A stretch of DNA of 64,000 bases from Algoriphagus resistens (GCF_001442615.1 NZ_LMXN01000005.1:62001-126000), one strand, 5' to 3'; positions 25,979 through 35,917 are shown, counted from the stretch's first letter. Numbers and translations: made by a program. The notes: a model not told the origin generated them from the sequence alone.

Positions 25979-28318
25979 TTATAGTTCAATCTCAACGCTC
26001 TGTCCTTTTTCAAGATCGAGATCCATTTCAGATCCATCGTAGAAAACCGAGATTCGACCGCTTTTTTCGGCATAGATTCTATAGGTTTTAAGTTCCCCAT
26101 CCTGCCAAGTCATATCAATGGCATAGTTTCCTCTAGCCTTTAATCCTGTCACACTTCCGCTTTTCCATGCCTTGGGTAAAGCAGGCAAAAGCCGAATCAT
26201 CCCATTCTCGTGGGATTGTACGAGCATTTCAGCCACGCCTGCGGTGTAACCGAAATTTCCATCAATTTGAAAAGGCGGATGCCCATCAAACAGATTTGGG
26301 TAAAGAGATTGGGAAAGTAATTTTTGAATATGTTCATGGGCCATTTCCCCATCCAACAGCCTGGCAGAGAAATTAATGAGCCAAGCCCGTGACCAGCCAG
26401 TTCCGGCTCCACCATGTGCCAGTCTGTATTCCAGAGTTTTCCTCACTGCTGCGAATGCATCCGGTGTTTTACTTTTTGTAATAGCGTCTCCAGGATGAAA
26501 AGCATACAAATGGGACATATGTCTATGGCCCTTTTCATTTTCCTCGTAAGGCTGATCCCATTCTAATATTCTACCGTCTTCGGCTATCTGAACCCCGGCC
26601 CGAAGATTTGCAAGTTGGTTTGTCACTTTGTCGCGGAGCGGGGACTCTTTGCCAAGAATCCCTGAAGCCTTAAGGTAATTGTTGAAAACGTCAGCGATAA
26701 TCTGCTGATCCATTGCAGCTCCCATCGTAGCAGCTACTTTTTCTCCTTTTTTATTGATAAACTGATTCTCTGGAGAAGTGGAGGGAGAGGAGACAAGCTT
26801 TCCGTCCTCTGGGTATTCTACCAGCCAGTCAGAATAGAATGCCGAAATTGTTTCCAAAGCCGGAAATGCCCGCTCTTCAAGAAATAGCTTATCCTGAGTA
26901 AATAAATAGTGATCCCAATAATGTCTGCCTATCCAACCACCTGCACCTATCCAACTTCCCCAATAGGCTGTGGCGGCACGCAGAAAAGCCACTTGCCACA
27001 AGTCTGTGGTATGGGGAACCATGGAGCCTGCCATGTCAAAATTCTCTCGGGCCGCATTTTTCCCGTTTTCTATCACACCGTCAATAAAATCAAATAGTGG
27101 CTGATTTAGCTCGCTCAGATTAGTTACATCTGCCGGCCAGTAATTCATCTGTAAATTGATATTGACATGGTAATCGGCATTCCAGGGAGCGGCAATATGA
27201 TTATTCCAAAGCCCTTGCAAATTAGCCGGATTGGTGCCGGGCCGGCTCGAGGAAATCAACAGGTAGCGCCCATAGTCAAAAAGTAGTTTTTCCAGATGCA
27301 AGTCGGTTACCCCATCCTTTACACGTTCTATTCTTTGGTCGGTAGGAATATTGTCAGGCTCTACTGAACCCAGATCCAGCTTCATTCTTTCGAACCAAGA
27401 CGCATATTCCTTTTCGTGTGTATGAAGAATTTCTCCCCAGCTTTTCAGTTGTATTTTCTCCAATTGCCGATCTGCCTCCGCTTCGAAGTCCTCATGGTAA
27501 AAGGACGTTGCCGTCACTAATTTCAGGGTGAATTCCTTTGCACCGGCAATGATCAAAGTGGAATCAGAGGTGGAAATCTCTCCCGATTGGTTTTGGGCGA
27601 AAAGCAGGGTTCGGAATTTTACACCATTCAAAATCTCAATAGGCTTGGAATCCAGTCGCCCGCCCCGCTGCGTTATCATGCCGGACATTTCCAGTTGGCT
27701 ATCATTCAGTGAAGAGGTCTTTGCTGTCGCAAAGCCATTGTCTTCAGGGCGGCTCATGGTAATTTTGGCCTGAAATCCCTCAGGATGCTCGGTTTTGAAG
27801 CGGATGACCAATGCATCATCCGGTGCTGAGGCGATTACTTCCTCGCTAGTTGCATATCCGTCTATGGTATATTCTGTCCGAACGGTTGCGGTAGAGAGAT
27901 CAAGCCTTCTTTTTTTAAAATCAGTTTCCTCTTTGTTCTCAAATTCTATCCAGAGGTCTCCCAGGGTTTGATGAGATCTGGTAACCTCTTTTCTAGAGAA
28001 TTTCAGTACCAAAAGTGAATCGGCTTTCTTGTTATCACCTGCCAATAAATAGGCTCGGATTTGATCCAGATCAGCTCTTTTTCCTTCAGCCAAATCCCAA
28101 TCTTCATAGTCTCCCGGCCAGAGTGAATCTTCATTTAACTGAATTCTTTCCATGCCGGGAACCCCCATCACCATGGCGCCCAGTCGGCCATTCCCCACAG
28201 GCAATCCCTCTTCCCATTTTATTGCAGGTTGATTGTACCAAAGTATCGAGGGGGACTGGCCAAGCGTGAAGCTATATAAGGAAACTAAAAGCAGAATGCT
28301 CAGCAGGTACTTTTTCAT
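25979..28318 (-). CDS. Glycoside hydrolase family 95 (alpha-L-fucosidase/galactosidase)
   Basis: 779 residues with a signal peptide. The N-terminal domain begins W-Y-N-Q-P-A-I-K-W-E-E-G-L-P-V-G-N-G-R-L-G-A-M-V, the usual GH95 opening. In the (alpha/alpha)6 barrel the catalytic features appear in order: the Asn pair in H-V-N-I-N-L-Q-M-N-Y-W, the acid Glu in S-T-S-P-E-N-Q-F and the Asp in Q-I-D-G-N-F-G-Y. GH95 inverting enzymes remove alpha-1,2-linked L-fucose or L-galactose from host or plant/algal glycans. Length is normal. It is exported, so it acts in the periplasm or at the surface. Confidence 0.93.
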   Translation of the reverse strand: MKKYLLSILLLVSLYSFTLGQSPSILWYNQPAIKWEEGLPVGNGRLGAMVMGVPGMERIQLNEDSLWPGDYEDWDLAEGKRADLDQIRAYLLAGDNKKADSLLVLKFSRKEVTRSHQTLGDLWIEFENKEETDFKKRRLDLSTATVRTEYTIDGYATSEEVIASAPDDALVIRFKTEHPEGFQAKITMSRPEDNGFATAKTSSLNDSQLEMSGMITQRGGRLDSKPIEILNGVKFRTLLFAQNQSGEISTSDSTLIIAGAKEFTLKLVTATSFYHEDFEAEADRQLEKIQLKSWGEILHTHEKEYASWFERMKLDLGSVEPDNIPTDQRIERVKDGVTDLHLEKLLFDYGRYLLISSSRPGTNPANLQGLWNNHIAAPWNADYHVNINLQMNYWPADVTNLSELNQPLFDFIDGVIENGKNAARENFDMAGSMVPHTTDLWQVAFLRAATAYWGSWIGAGGWIGRHYWDHYLFTQDKLFLEERAFPALETISAFYSDWLVEYPEDGKLVSSPSTSPENQFINKKGEKVAATMGAAMDQQIIADVFNNYLKASGILGKESPLRDKVTNQLANLRAGVQIAEDGRILEWDQPYEENEKGHRHMSHLYAFHPGDAITKSKTPDAFAAVRKTLEYRLAHGGAGTGWSRAWLINFSARLLDGEMAHEHIQKLLSQSLYPNLFDGHPPFQIDGNFGYTAGVAEMLVQSHENGMIRLLPALPKAWKSGSVTGLKARGNYAIDMTWQDGELKTYRIYAEKSGRISVFYDGSEMDLDLEKGQSVEIEL

Positions 28319-28414
28319 AGGTATTTTGGGTCAAAAAATAAGATTACGACAAATCTTTGAAGTCGCCAACCAAAATTTTGAAAATTGCCTATTTGAGGAT
28401 ACTAAGGTTGTTTT

Positions 28415-28993
28415 TTACTGTGAAAGCAAAAAAGTGCGAAACTCATCTGTATTGAAATTGCTCATTCCTTCTTGATAAAAGACAATTTTGCCTTCCGGGT
28501 TAACTACCAAGGTGGTAGGAATTGACTCACTTTGTAAGCTTTGATTCAGCCCAAAGCTGGCATGTGCAGTTGGGAAAGACCAGTTTTTCCCTTCTATAAA
28601 TCCCTGACTTTTTTTGATGTCATTATCAATTCCTATCATCAGAAACTCCAGGTCGGGCTGGTTTTGTACGGACTTATAAAGTTCCGAAATATGGGGCATT
28701 TCTGCACGGCATGGCCCGCACCAAGAAGCCCAGAGGTTAATGAAAAGGGTTTTGCCACGGTAGCTCTCCAGGTCTATTTGTTGTCCATCAAATGTCATGA
28801 ATTGGCCTTGGTATTCGAACTGTTGGTCCGTTAAGTCAGGGATTTCGATCTTGGGCTTGATGAGTCCCGTGGAAAGTAATACCGACTGTAACCCACCGAT
28901 GATGACTGGTAAAAGCCCTGTGAAGTATAAAAATGCTACAATGCTGAGCATGATGCCCCAGCTTTTAATTTCTTTTTTCCAATCTACGCTCAT
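28415..28993 (-). CDS. TlpA/ResA-family thioredoxin-like protein
   Basis: 192 residues. A hydrophobic N-terminal helix (about residues 14-40) anchors the protein, and the thioredoxin domain carries W-A-S-W-C-G-P-C near residue 95 and a cis-proline in E-S-I-P-T-T-L-V-V. This is the ResA/TlpA group of periplasmic thiol reductants, used in cytochrome c maturation or general disulfide reduction. An extended 298-bp region lies upstream. Confidence 0.9.
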   Translation of the reverse strand: MSVDWKKEIKSWGIMLSIVAFLYFTGLLPVIIGGLQSVLLSTGLIKPKIEIPDLTDQQFEYQGQFMTFDGQQIDLESYRGKTLFINLWASWCGPCRAEMPHISELYKSVQNQPDLEFLMIGIDNDIKKSQGFIEGKNWSFPTAHASFGLNQSLQSESIPTTLVVNPEGKIVFYQEGMSNFNTDEFRTFLLSQ

Positions 28994-29029
28994 TTTAGGT
29001 AATTGATTTACGAGTTAAGGGATTTGTGG

Positions 29030-29060
29030 AAACCTTTGGTTTTGAGAACCCTGAAGGTTT
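29030..29060. other. Nested hairpin upstream of the TlpA gene
   Basis: AAACCTT (29030-29036) with AAGGTTT (29054-29060) encloses GGTT (29038-29041) with AACC (29047-29050). It lies in the 298-bp gap between the TlpA and tex genes and could be a 5' UTR hairpin of the TlpA-type gene; it has no terminator T-run toward tex. The rest of the gap is pyrimidine-rich, with no ORF. Confidence 0.3.
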
Positions 29061-29292
29061 TACTCTGTCCTGATAGGTAAGGTTTTTATGAATATTGAAG
29101 ATTTAGGTCTTTCACGCAGTCTGATTCGTCTTTTATCTTCCTGCAATCTTTACAATTTCTCAATTTTTTATTCATTCAATTTTACAATCTTAAAATCAGA
29201 CGCTTAGTGACATCAATCACCTTTCATACTTTTTGTCTTCAAAAGGAGGCTTAACTTGCGTCTCAAATTTAGATTAGAATTTTCTTTAGCAT

Positions 29293-31539
29293 ATGAATTA
29301 CGAAGTACAAATAGCCGCCGAACTCCAGATTAAACCCAGCCAAGTGAATGCCACCGTGCAGTTGCTTGACGAAGGCGGAACGGTGCCTTTTATTTCCCGA
29401 TACCGCAAAGAAGCCACTGGTGAATTGGATGAGGTACAAGTAGCCGCCATCAGGGATCGGGTGTTACAGTTGAGAGAGTTGGCCAAGCGGAAAGAGGCTG
29501 TACTGAAATCCATTGAGGATCAGGGGAAACTGACACCGGAATTGAAAGACAAAGTAGCGGCTGCCGAGACGATGTCAAAACTTGAGGATATTTACCTACC
29601 CTACAAGCCAAAACGTCGGACCAAAGCCACAATCGCCAGAGAGAAAGGCTTGGAACCGCTTGCTGAACAGATATTTGAGCAAAAATCAATCAACTTGCCC
29701 GCTGAAGCAGAGAAGTTTCTGGATGCTTCAAAAGAAGTGAATTCAGTCGATGAAGCCCTACAAGGTGCCCGCGATATAATGGCTGAGTGGATCAATGAAA
29801 AGGCTGAGTTACGGGAGAAAATGCGAAAGATTTTTCTGGAAGAGGGAGTTTTTTCTTCGAAAGTTTTGCCCGGTAAAGAGCAGGAAGCGATCAAATATAA
29901 GGATTACTTTGACTGGTCTGAACCCATCAAAACAGCTCCCTCGCACAGGGTGTTGGCGATGAGAAGAGGAGAAAAAGAACTGTTTTTGATGCTGGATTCT
30001 GTACCGGAGGAAGCTTCGGCGATCTATCAAATGGAGAAAATGATTCTTGTTGATGCGGCAAATTCATCTGTGGAACAGGTGAAACTTGCCATTAAAGATT
30101 GTTATAGAAGGTTGCTGAAACCTAGCATGGAAACTGAGGTCCGCCTGCTCACCAAACGTAAAGCAGACGAGGAAGCGATTAAGGTTTTTACTGAGAATTT
30201 GCGCCAGCTATTGCTTGGAGCACCTTTGGGAGAGAAGTCTGTGATGGCAATTGATCCGGGGTTCCGAACCGGTTGCAAACTGGTATGTCTTGGCCCGCAA
30301 GGACAGTTTCTGCACTACGAAGCAATCTATCCACATGAACCACAACGCAGATCTGCCGAGGCAGGAATGGCTATAAAAGGATTGGTTGAGAGACACGGGA
30401 TCCAGGCAATTGCAATTGGAAACGGAACGGCAGGGCGCGAGACAGAGACTTTTGTGAAAAGTCTAGGCCTTCCAAAAACTGTGATCGTAACGATGGTGAA
30501 CGAATCAGGAGCATCTATTTATTCGGCATCAGATGTGGCACGGGAAGAATTTCCTGATCTTGATTTGACAGTAAGGGGAGCTATTTCCATCGGAAGAAGA
30601 TTGATGGATCCTTTGGCAGAACTGGTGAAAATCGATCCTAAATCTATCGGAGTGGGTCAGTATCAGCATGACGTGGATCAGAATGCCCTGAAAAATGCGT
30701 TGGACGATACGGTGATGTCTGCGGTAAATGGAGTAGGGGTAGAAGTGAATCTTGCCTCTAAGCAGCTATTGACTTATGTTTCAGGTTTGGGCCCTACTTT
30801 AGCTCAGAATATAGTGGAATTCAGAAATGAAAACGGCCCGTTCAAAAGTAGGGCTCAACTGAAAAAGGTACCTAGACTTGGTGATAAGGCATTTGAGCAA
30901 GCTGCCGGATTTTTGAGGATTAGCAAAGCAAAACATCCGCTGGATTCCTCTGCCGTTCACCCTGAGCGATATGCTTTGGTGGAGCAAATGGCAAAGGATG
31001 TGAATGCCTCTGTACCTGACTTGATGGGGTCGGATGAATTGAGAAATAGGATTTCTCTAAGGAATTATGTGTCGGAAACCGTTGGCTTGCCTACGCTGCA
31101 GGATATTTTGGAGGAATTGGCAAAGCCTGGAAGAGATCCCCGGGAGAGTTTTGAAGTTTTTGCTTTTGAAGAAGGAGTGAATAGCATGTCAGATCTGAAA
31201 GTTGGAATGAAGCTCCCTGGCGTGGTGACGAATATCACCGCATTTGGCGCATTTGTGGATGTGGGAGTACATCAGGATGGTTTGGTGCATTTGAGTCATT
31301 TGGCAGATCGTTTTGTGAAGGATCCAAATGAGATTGTTTCTGTCAACCAAAAAGTGCAGGTCACTGTGATGGAAGTGGATATTCCCCGAAAACGGGTTGG
31401 ACTTAGTATGAAGTCAGATCCTTTTGGGGAGCGGGGTAAAAAGATGGAGAAGAAACCTGTTGCTAAAGCTCAACAAAAGGAATCAGAAGGTTCGATGGCT
31501 GATAAATTGGCTGCTTTGAAAGGTAAGTTTGGGGGGTGA
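29293..31539 (+). CDS. tex: Tex-family RNA-binding transcription accessory protein
   Basis: 748 residues in the full Tex order: N-terminal helical HtH-like domain, YqgF-like RNase H fold near residues 315-440 (S-V-M-A-I-D-P-G-F-R-T-G), helix-hairpin-helix region near 490-560 and a C-terminal S1 domain from about 635 (G-V-V-T-N-I-T-A-F-G-A-F-V-D-V). Tex binds nucleic acids and supports transcription and stress survival. The tail after the S1 domain is lysine-rich. Cytosolic. It starts at ATG 29293 and is monocistronic, ending at a shared terminator. Confidence 0.95.
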   Translation: MNYEVQIAAELQIKPSQVNATVQLLDEGGTVPFISRYRKEATGELDEVQVAAIRDRVLQLRELAKRKEAVLKSIEDQGKLTPELKDKVAAAETMSKLEDIYLPYKPKRRTKATIAREKGLEPLAEQIFEQKSINLPAEAEKFLDASKEVNSVDEALQGARDIMAEWINEKAELREKMRKIFLEEGVFSSKVLPGKEQEAIKYKDYFDWSEPIKTAPSHRVLAMRRGEKELFLMLDSVPEEASAIYQMEKMILVDAANSSVEQVKLAIKDCYRRLLKPSMETEVRLLTKRKADEEAIKVFTENLRQLLLGAPLGEKSVMAIDPGFRTGCKLVCLGPQGQFLHYEAIYPHEPQRRSAEAGMAIKGLVERHGIQAIAIGNGTAGRETETFVKSLGLPKTVIVTMVNESGASIYSASDVAREEFPDLDLTVRGAISIGRRLMDPLAELVKIDPKSIGVGQYQHDVDQNALKNALDDTVMSAVNGVGVEVNLASKQLLTYVSGLGPTLAQNIVEFRNENGPFKSRAQLKKVPRLGDKAFEQAAGFLRISKAKHPLDSSAVHPERYALVEQMAKDVNASVPDLMGSDELRNRISLRNYVSETVGLPTLQDILEELAKPGRDPRESFEVFAFEEGVNSMSDLKVGMKLPGVVTNITAFGAFVDVGVHQDGLVHLSHLADRFVKDPNEIVSVNQKVQVTVMEVDIPRKRVGLSMKSDPFGERGKKMEKKPVAKAQQKESEGSMADKLAALKGKFGG

Positions 31540-31703
31540 TTCTTTCTTTTAACCACAAAGTGCATTGAGCTAGCGCAAAGATTCTGCGGAGAGTTTTGCC
31601 GTCGTGGTTATTATCACTCGCAACTTTTGTTTTCGAAATACTTGTCTTTTGCCTAAACCAAAGTCGAGACTTGTAAGTGGAGACACTAAAATGGGCGAAA
31701 TGA

Positions 31704-31740
31704 TTGAAACCCTGAGATGAAAATCTTGGGGTTTTTCAAT
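31704..31740. terminator. Bidirectional terminator between tex and the AAA ATPase gene
   Basis: TTGAAACCCTGAGAT pairs with ATCTTGGGGTTTTTCAA (with G-U pairs) around a GAAA loop, with T-runs on both strands. It overlaps the last codons of the minus-strand gene. Confidence 0.7.
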
Positions 31741-32932
31741 ACATCATCCCAAACACCCAAAGCGGTACTTTTTTGCCAAAGCCATGCTCTATTTCATCAG
31801 CTGCAATCAGGTAGTTGTCTATGTGATTTACTTGGGTGGCATCTTTGTTTTTACCACCAACTTCTATGACCAGATCGTCCACTTTGAAGTCTCCAGATTT
31901 TGGAAGCCTGACTTTTTGCTTAAGGTTTTTGAGTTGGTTGAGAAGGAAAGTTTCCCGTATCGAACCTATTTCTGGATTGGCTTTTAATGCGTAGGAAAGA
32001 TTTGTGTTTTCTAGGTAAACTTTATCCGGCTTTTGCAAAAGAGAAACTCCCTTTCCCTCTGCGATCAGAAAATTTAGCAATCGGGCTTTTTCCAATTGGG
32101 TGAGCCATTCATATACCGAATCCCGACTGGTTTCTACTTTTCTAGCAATCGAAGATACGTTCGGCTTGAAGGGAACCGACTCTGCCAACACGCCAAGTAG
32201 TTTCTTCACTTTATAGGCTGTTCCGGCGTTGTAATCAGCAATAAATGCCAGATCAGATTCAACTACTGTATTAATAATCTGCTGGAGGAAAACCGGGATG
32301 GTTTCAGGGTTTGACTCGGTGATGATAGGAAGATAGCCTCTTTTGAGATACTCCTTGAATACCGGTAGAGGTTGAAGGAGGGAGGTGATTTCAGATGTGA
32401 TTTGAGAATGTGTGTTCTGAATTTCCGCAAGAGAAACAGGTTGAAAATTTTGGTTCTGAGTCAAGTTCAGGTATTCCCGAAATGACATTCCCGGTAATTC
32501 ATAAGTAATCACTCGTCTGCTCAAATCGGACTCGCCTCTATAAATATCCAGTGCGGAAGAGGAGGAAAAAACAACTTTCAGATCAGGGTAAGAGTCATAA
32601 ATGTTTTTGAGTTCCCTCGACCAATTTGGATATTTGTGAACCTCATCAATGAACAAAAAACGCCCTCCATTTTGATAAAAAGTATGGGCTGTCTCCACCA
32701 GATTGTGAGTGTAAAACCAGTAATGATCTGCAGAAAAGTATAGCGCGACGTTTGTCTGAGGTTTAATTCCAAATTTGATTCTTTGAAGCATCAGAGTGGT
32801 CTTTCCGGAACCTCTAGGTCCTTTTATGGCAATCATTCGCTGATTCCAGTCTATTTTGTCGAAAAGGTATCTGAAGAACTTGTCTCCAACCTGACTGAGT
32901 AGATTTAGGGAGTTTGAGAATAAAATGTCCAT
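31736..32932 (-). CDS. AAA ATPase with DUF4143 C-terminal domain
   Basis: 398 residues. Walker A is G-P-R-G-S-G-K-T-T near residue 39 and Walker B is R-F-L-F-I-D-E-V-H-K near 92, followed by the sensor-like S-S-S-S-A region. The N-terminal AAA_14-type ATPase is followed by the DUF4143 part, a winged-helix and PD-(D/E)XK-like tail (D-D-L-V-I-E-V-G-G-K-N-K near 365). The family is widespread and variable and behaves as an accessory gene, but its function is unknown; a nuclease-like or defence role is sometimes proposed. It stands alone, with palindromes right at its start codon. Confidence 0.87.
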   Translation of the reverse strand: MDILFSNSLNLLSQVGDKFFRYLFDKIDWNQRMIAIKGPRGSGKTTLMLQRIKFGIKPQTNVALYFSADHYWFYTHNLVETAHTFYQNGGRFLFIDEVHKYPNWSRELKNIYDSYPDLKVVFSSSSALDIYRGESDLSRRVITYELPGMSFREYLNLTQNQNFQPVSLAEIQNTHSQITSEITSLLQPLPVFKEYLKRGYLPIITESNPETIPVFLQQIINTVVESDLAFIADYNAGTAYKVKKLLGVLAESVPFKPNVSSIARKVETSRDSVYEWLTQLEKARLLNFLIAEGKGVSLLQKPDKVYLENTNLSYALKANPEIGSIRETFLLNQLKNLKQKVRLPKSGDFKVDDLVIEVGGKNKDATQVNHIDNYLIAADEIEHGFGKKVPLWVFGMMY

Positions 32933-32935
32933 GAT

Positions 32936-32955
32936 TTGTCGAATATATTCTACAA
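32936..32955. promoter_or_regulatory. Palindrome at the start of the AAA ATPase gene
   Basis: TTGTCGAATATATTCTACAA is a 20-bp palindrome with one mismatched pair, 4 nt upstream of the start codon (32932, minus strand). It could be an operator or block initiation. Confidence 0.4.
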
Positions 32956-33002
32956 ATATAAATAATAATTATCGAATTAAAACTACAATATGATCATTTT
33001 AT

Positions 33003-33020
33003 TGTCGATTTTATTCGACA
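33003..33020. promoter_or_regulatory. Second palindrome TGTCGA-N6-TCGACA
   Basis: TGTCGA (33003-33008) and TCGACA (33015-33020) form a perfect inverted repeat resembling the one 67 bp away (both contain TGTCGA followed by A/T and TTC). Two similar sites suggest a regulator binding pair. Confidence 0.4.
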
Positions 33021-33218
33021 GTATTAAGTGTTAGGGAATAGTTGAAGATATTTAGGTAGGTTTTAAATAATAAGTCTTTGCCCGAAATCGCACAAAAATG
33101 TTCGAAATATTTTGAGAGGCTACAGTAAAAGCTTGCTTTTTTGCTTAGAAAAGCCTGTTTTTTCTGGTTTGATCTTGGTTACTTGTGCGTTTTATTAACA
33201 TTTTCGGATACAAGAACT

Positions 33219-35636
33219 ATGTGGAAAATATATTCTAAAATCGCCTGGAGAAATCTTAAGAAAGGGAAGCGTGTGACGCTGATCAATATATTGGGATTGA
33301 CACTTGGGATCACGGCAGCTTTTTTACTTTTCACGGTAGTGAGCTATGAGTTGAGTTACGATGACTTTCAATCCAACGCGGATAGGATTTATCGTGTAGT
33401 GACCCAGGATGAATATGTGGATGGTCTCGATTATACGCCAGGCGTGTCGCCGCCGATGCCTGATGCTTTGAAAAACGACCTTTCTGGAATTGAGGCAATT
33501 GTTCCTGTGGTAAATTCATCGGTTTTTATTTCCACAGAAAGAGCTGCAACTAACTCTGGGGAAAGCAAATTCATTGTGGAAGATGCATTTTTCACTACAC
33601 CTGAATATGCGTCTCTTTTTGATGTAGAGGTGCTGGCAGGAAATCTTCAGGTGTTAGCTAGTCCAGGACAGGTGGTACTCACAAAGACAGAAGCCAAGCG
33701 GCTATTTGGGAGTTGGGAAAATGCCTTTGGGAAATCGATTTTACTCTCGAAAAGAGTGGAGGCGAATGTAGGGGCAATTGTGGCTGATATTCCTGAGAAC
33801 AGTAATTTCCAGTTCAACATGCTGGCTTCTTATCAAACTCTTAGGAGCAACGAGGCGGTATTTGATTACCATTTTGATGAGTGGGGCAGCTTTGGAAGTA
33901 ATTTCCAGCTGTACTTGATGCTTCCAGAATCAACTGACCAAAGCCATATTAATCAGCAGCTGATAGCTTTTGCGGAGAAAAATTATAAAGATCGAGGTAC
34001 TTCAAAGAAGTCATTTTTCCTTCAGCCAATGGAAGATATCCATTTTGACAACCGGTTTGATCCGATCAGCGGTGAAATGATCCGAAAAGCAACAATTTAT
34101 ACATTGGCTCTGATCGGGATTTTTATACTCCTTATGGCTTCCATCAATTTTGTTAACCTTTCGACTGCGCAGGCAATAGGTAAAAGTAAGGAAGTAGGGA
34201 TCAGGAAAGTGATGGGAGGAAGTAGATTGCAGGTTATTGGACAGTCCTTTGGAGAAACATTTATGGTTGTATTTATCTCGGCCATCATTTCTACCGTTGC
34301 AGCTACTGCTCTGCTTCCGTTCTTGAGTAAAGTTGCAGAGGTTCCAGATACAATCAAGTTGATCACACCTTCATTTCTGCTGTTTTCTGGTGCTATAATT
34401 TTGGGCGTTACACTCCTTTCCGGGTTTTACCCAGCCTTTATTCTGTCAGGTTTCCAACCGGTCCAGGCGTTAAAAAATAAAATTCAGGTAGCTCAAATCG
34501 GTGGGGTTTCACTTCGGAGAAGTCTGGTGGTGATGCAGTTTGTCATCGCCCAGGTACTGATGATTGCCACGGTGATTGCTGTCAAGCAAATGACAGAGAT
34601 TCAAGAAGCGGATTTGGGGTTTTCGAAGGAGGCTGTCTATTATTTTGAGATTCCTTTGGATGAAGCAAAGGATGGTAGGTTGGATGTGCTGAAACAGCGG
34701 TTAAAATCCAATTCTCAGATCAAAAGTGTGAGTGTGTCAAGCGATGTGCCTTCTTCTAATAACAACTGGGCATCGAATTTTTGGTTTGATGGCAAAAGAG
34801 AAGATGTTCAGTTTATGACTTCGCTGAAGTACGGTGACGCTGATTATTTTGACAATTATGGGTTACAGTTTGTATCCGGAAGTGGATTTTCAGAAAGCGA
34901 CACGCTGAAAGAGGCTGTGATCAATGAGACTATGGCCAAAAAACTTAATCTATCAGACCCAGAAGATGCGATTGGAAAGACGATCACCATCGGTGGTGGA
35001 GGTCCCTGGATGACAATCACAGGCGTAGTGAAGGATTTTGCTCAGAATTCCTTGCGCGAAGATGTGAAGCCATTTATTATCGCTACCGAATTATCACAAT
35101 ACGAAGTCTTAGGCTTAAAATTGGATAAGAATGCAAGTCAGCAAACATTGGCAAACATAGAAGAGGAGTTCACATCTATCTATCCAGATGCCATTTATTC
35201 TGGTCAGTTTTTGGATGAAACGATTGCGAATTTCTACCGGAGAGAAAATCAACTTTCTATGGTTTATAAAATCTTCGCAGTGCTTTCGATAGTGATTTCC
35301 TCGATAGGACTCTATGGGTTGATTTCATTTTTGGTAGGGCAAAAATTAAAAGAAATAGGAATCAGAAAAGTGCTGGGAGCATCTGTCAGCCAGATTACCT
35401 ATTTGCTTTCAAAAGAATTTATCGTACTCGTGTTTATCGCTTTTGCTATAGCCGTACCACTTGGGTATTACCTTACGGATCAGTGGCTACAGAATTTTTC
35501 CTATAAAACCACCGTACCGAGTGGATTGTATGCATTGGTGATCCTTGTGTCGCTTTTAATTACTGCAGCTACAGTTGGTTTTAGGTCTGTAAGAGCAGCA
35601 TTAAGCAATCCTGTGGACAGTCTGGCAGATGAGTGA
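33219..35636 (+). CDS. FtsX/MacB-type ABC transporter permease
   Basis: The Met at 33219 is preferred to upstream starts because it opens the family-typical M-W-K-I-Y-S-K-I-A-W-R-N-L-K-K-G-K-R; this gives 805 residues. One N-terminal helix, a MacB-type periplasmic core domain, three helices with G-I-R-K-V-M-G-G-S-R near residue 325, a second periplasmic domain, and three final helices with G-I-R-K-V-L-G-A-S. This doubled MacB_PCD-FtsX form is typical of Bacteroidota. These permeases work with a separate ATPase, none of which is in the window, and are linked to export or lipoprotein mechanics. Confidence 0.93.
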   Translation: MWKIYSKIAWRNLKKGKRVTLINILGLTLGITAAFLLFTVVSYELSYDDFQSNADRIYRVVTQDEYVDGLDYTPGVSPPMPDALKNDLSGIEAIVPVVNSSVFISTERAATNSGESKFIVEDAFFTTPEYASLFDVEVLAGNLQVLASPGQVVLTKTEAKRLFGSWENAFGKSILLSKRVEANVGAIVADIPENSNFQFNMLASYQTLRSNEAVFDYHFDEWGSFGSNFQLYLMLPESTDQSHINQQLIAFAEKNYKDRGTSKKSFFLQPMEDIHFDNRFDPISGEMIRKATIYTLALIGIFILLMASINFVNLSTAQAIGKSKEVGIRKVMGGSRLQVIGQSFGETFMVVFISAIISTVAATALLPFLSKVAEVPDTIKLITPSFLLFSGAIILGVTLLSGFYPAFILSGFQPVQALKNKIQVAQIGGVSLRRSLVVMQFVIAQVLMIATVIAVKQMTEIQEADLGFSKEAVYYFEIPLDEAKDGRLDVLKQRLKSNSQIKSVSVSSDVPSSNNNWASNFWFDGKREDVQFMTSLKYGDADYFDNYGLQFVSGSGFSESDTLKEAVINETMAKKLNLSDPEDAIGKTITIGGGGPWMTITGVVKDFAQNSLREDVKPFIIATELSQYEVLGLKLDKNASQQTLANIEEEFTSIYPDAIYSGQFLDETIANFYRRENQLSMVYKIFAVLSIVISSIGLYGLISFLVGQKLKEIGIRKVLGASVSQITYLLSKEFIVLVFIAFAIAVPLGYYLTDQWLQNFSYKTTVPSGLYALVILVSLLITAATVGFRSVRAALSNPVDSLADE

Positions 35637-35917
35637 AATTGTTAGAGGTTTTTTATTAGATATTCGACCAAAAGTCCCCGCAGATCAGCACAAAAAGGAG
35701 GAGGATAAACGTAGACTTGGTTCCATATCCAATCCGTATTTAGTATGGAACCAAATCTGCAGGAATCAGTGATAGTTGTCAGCAAACATCTTTAGGAAAA
35801 GACTGTCTCACGTTGATCTTTTCTTAGCAGGCGAAGCAGCTTCGCCGTGATGGCAAATCGAATCGACCTCCAAATTAATGAAAAGTGGCCAAAAGTGGCC
35901 ACTTTGTTTTTTGAGTT
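35637..35917. other. Hairpin-rich intergenic region
   Basis: Three inverted repeats without ORF: TTGGTTCCATA (35717-35727) with TATGGAACCAA (35744-35754); GGCGAAG (35830-35836) with CTTCGCC (35840-35846); and AAAGTGGCC (35882-35890) with GGCCACTTT (35897-35905) followed by GTTTTTT, which can act as a terminator. The first two may belong to a processed 3' UTR, an sRNA or a dispersed repeat. Confidence 0.45.
35882..35912 (+). terminator. Terminator between convergent permease and LLM genes
   Basis: 9-bp perfect stem AAAGTGGCC/GGCCACTTT (35882-35905) with a 6-nt loop, followed by GTTTTTT on the plus strand. Confidence 0.65.

Noticed and set aside
31549..31615. TTTTAACCACAAAG-type text, with a faint match near 57984
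   Set aside because: Only a few bases are shared, so a dispersed repeat cannot be supported from one window.
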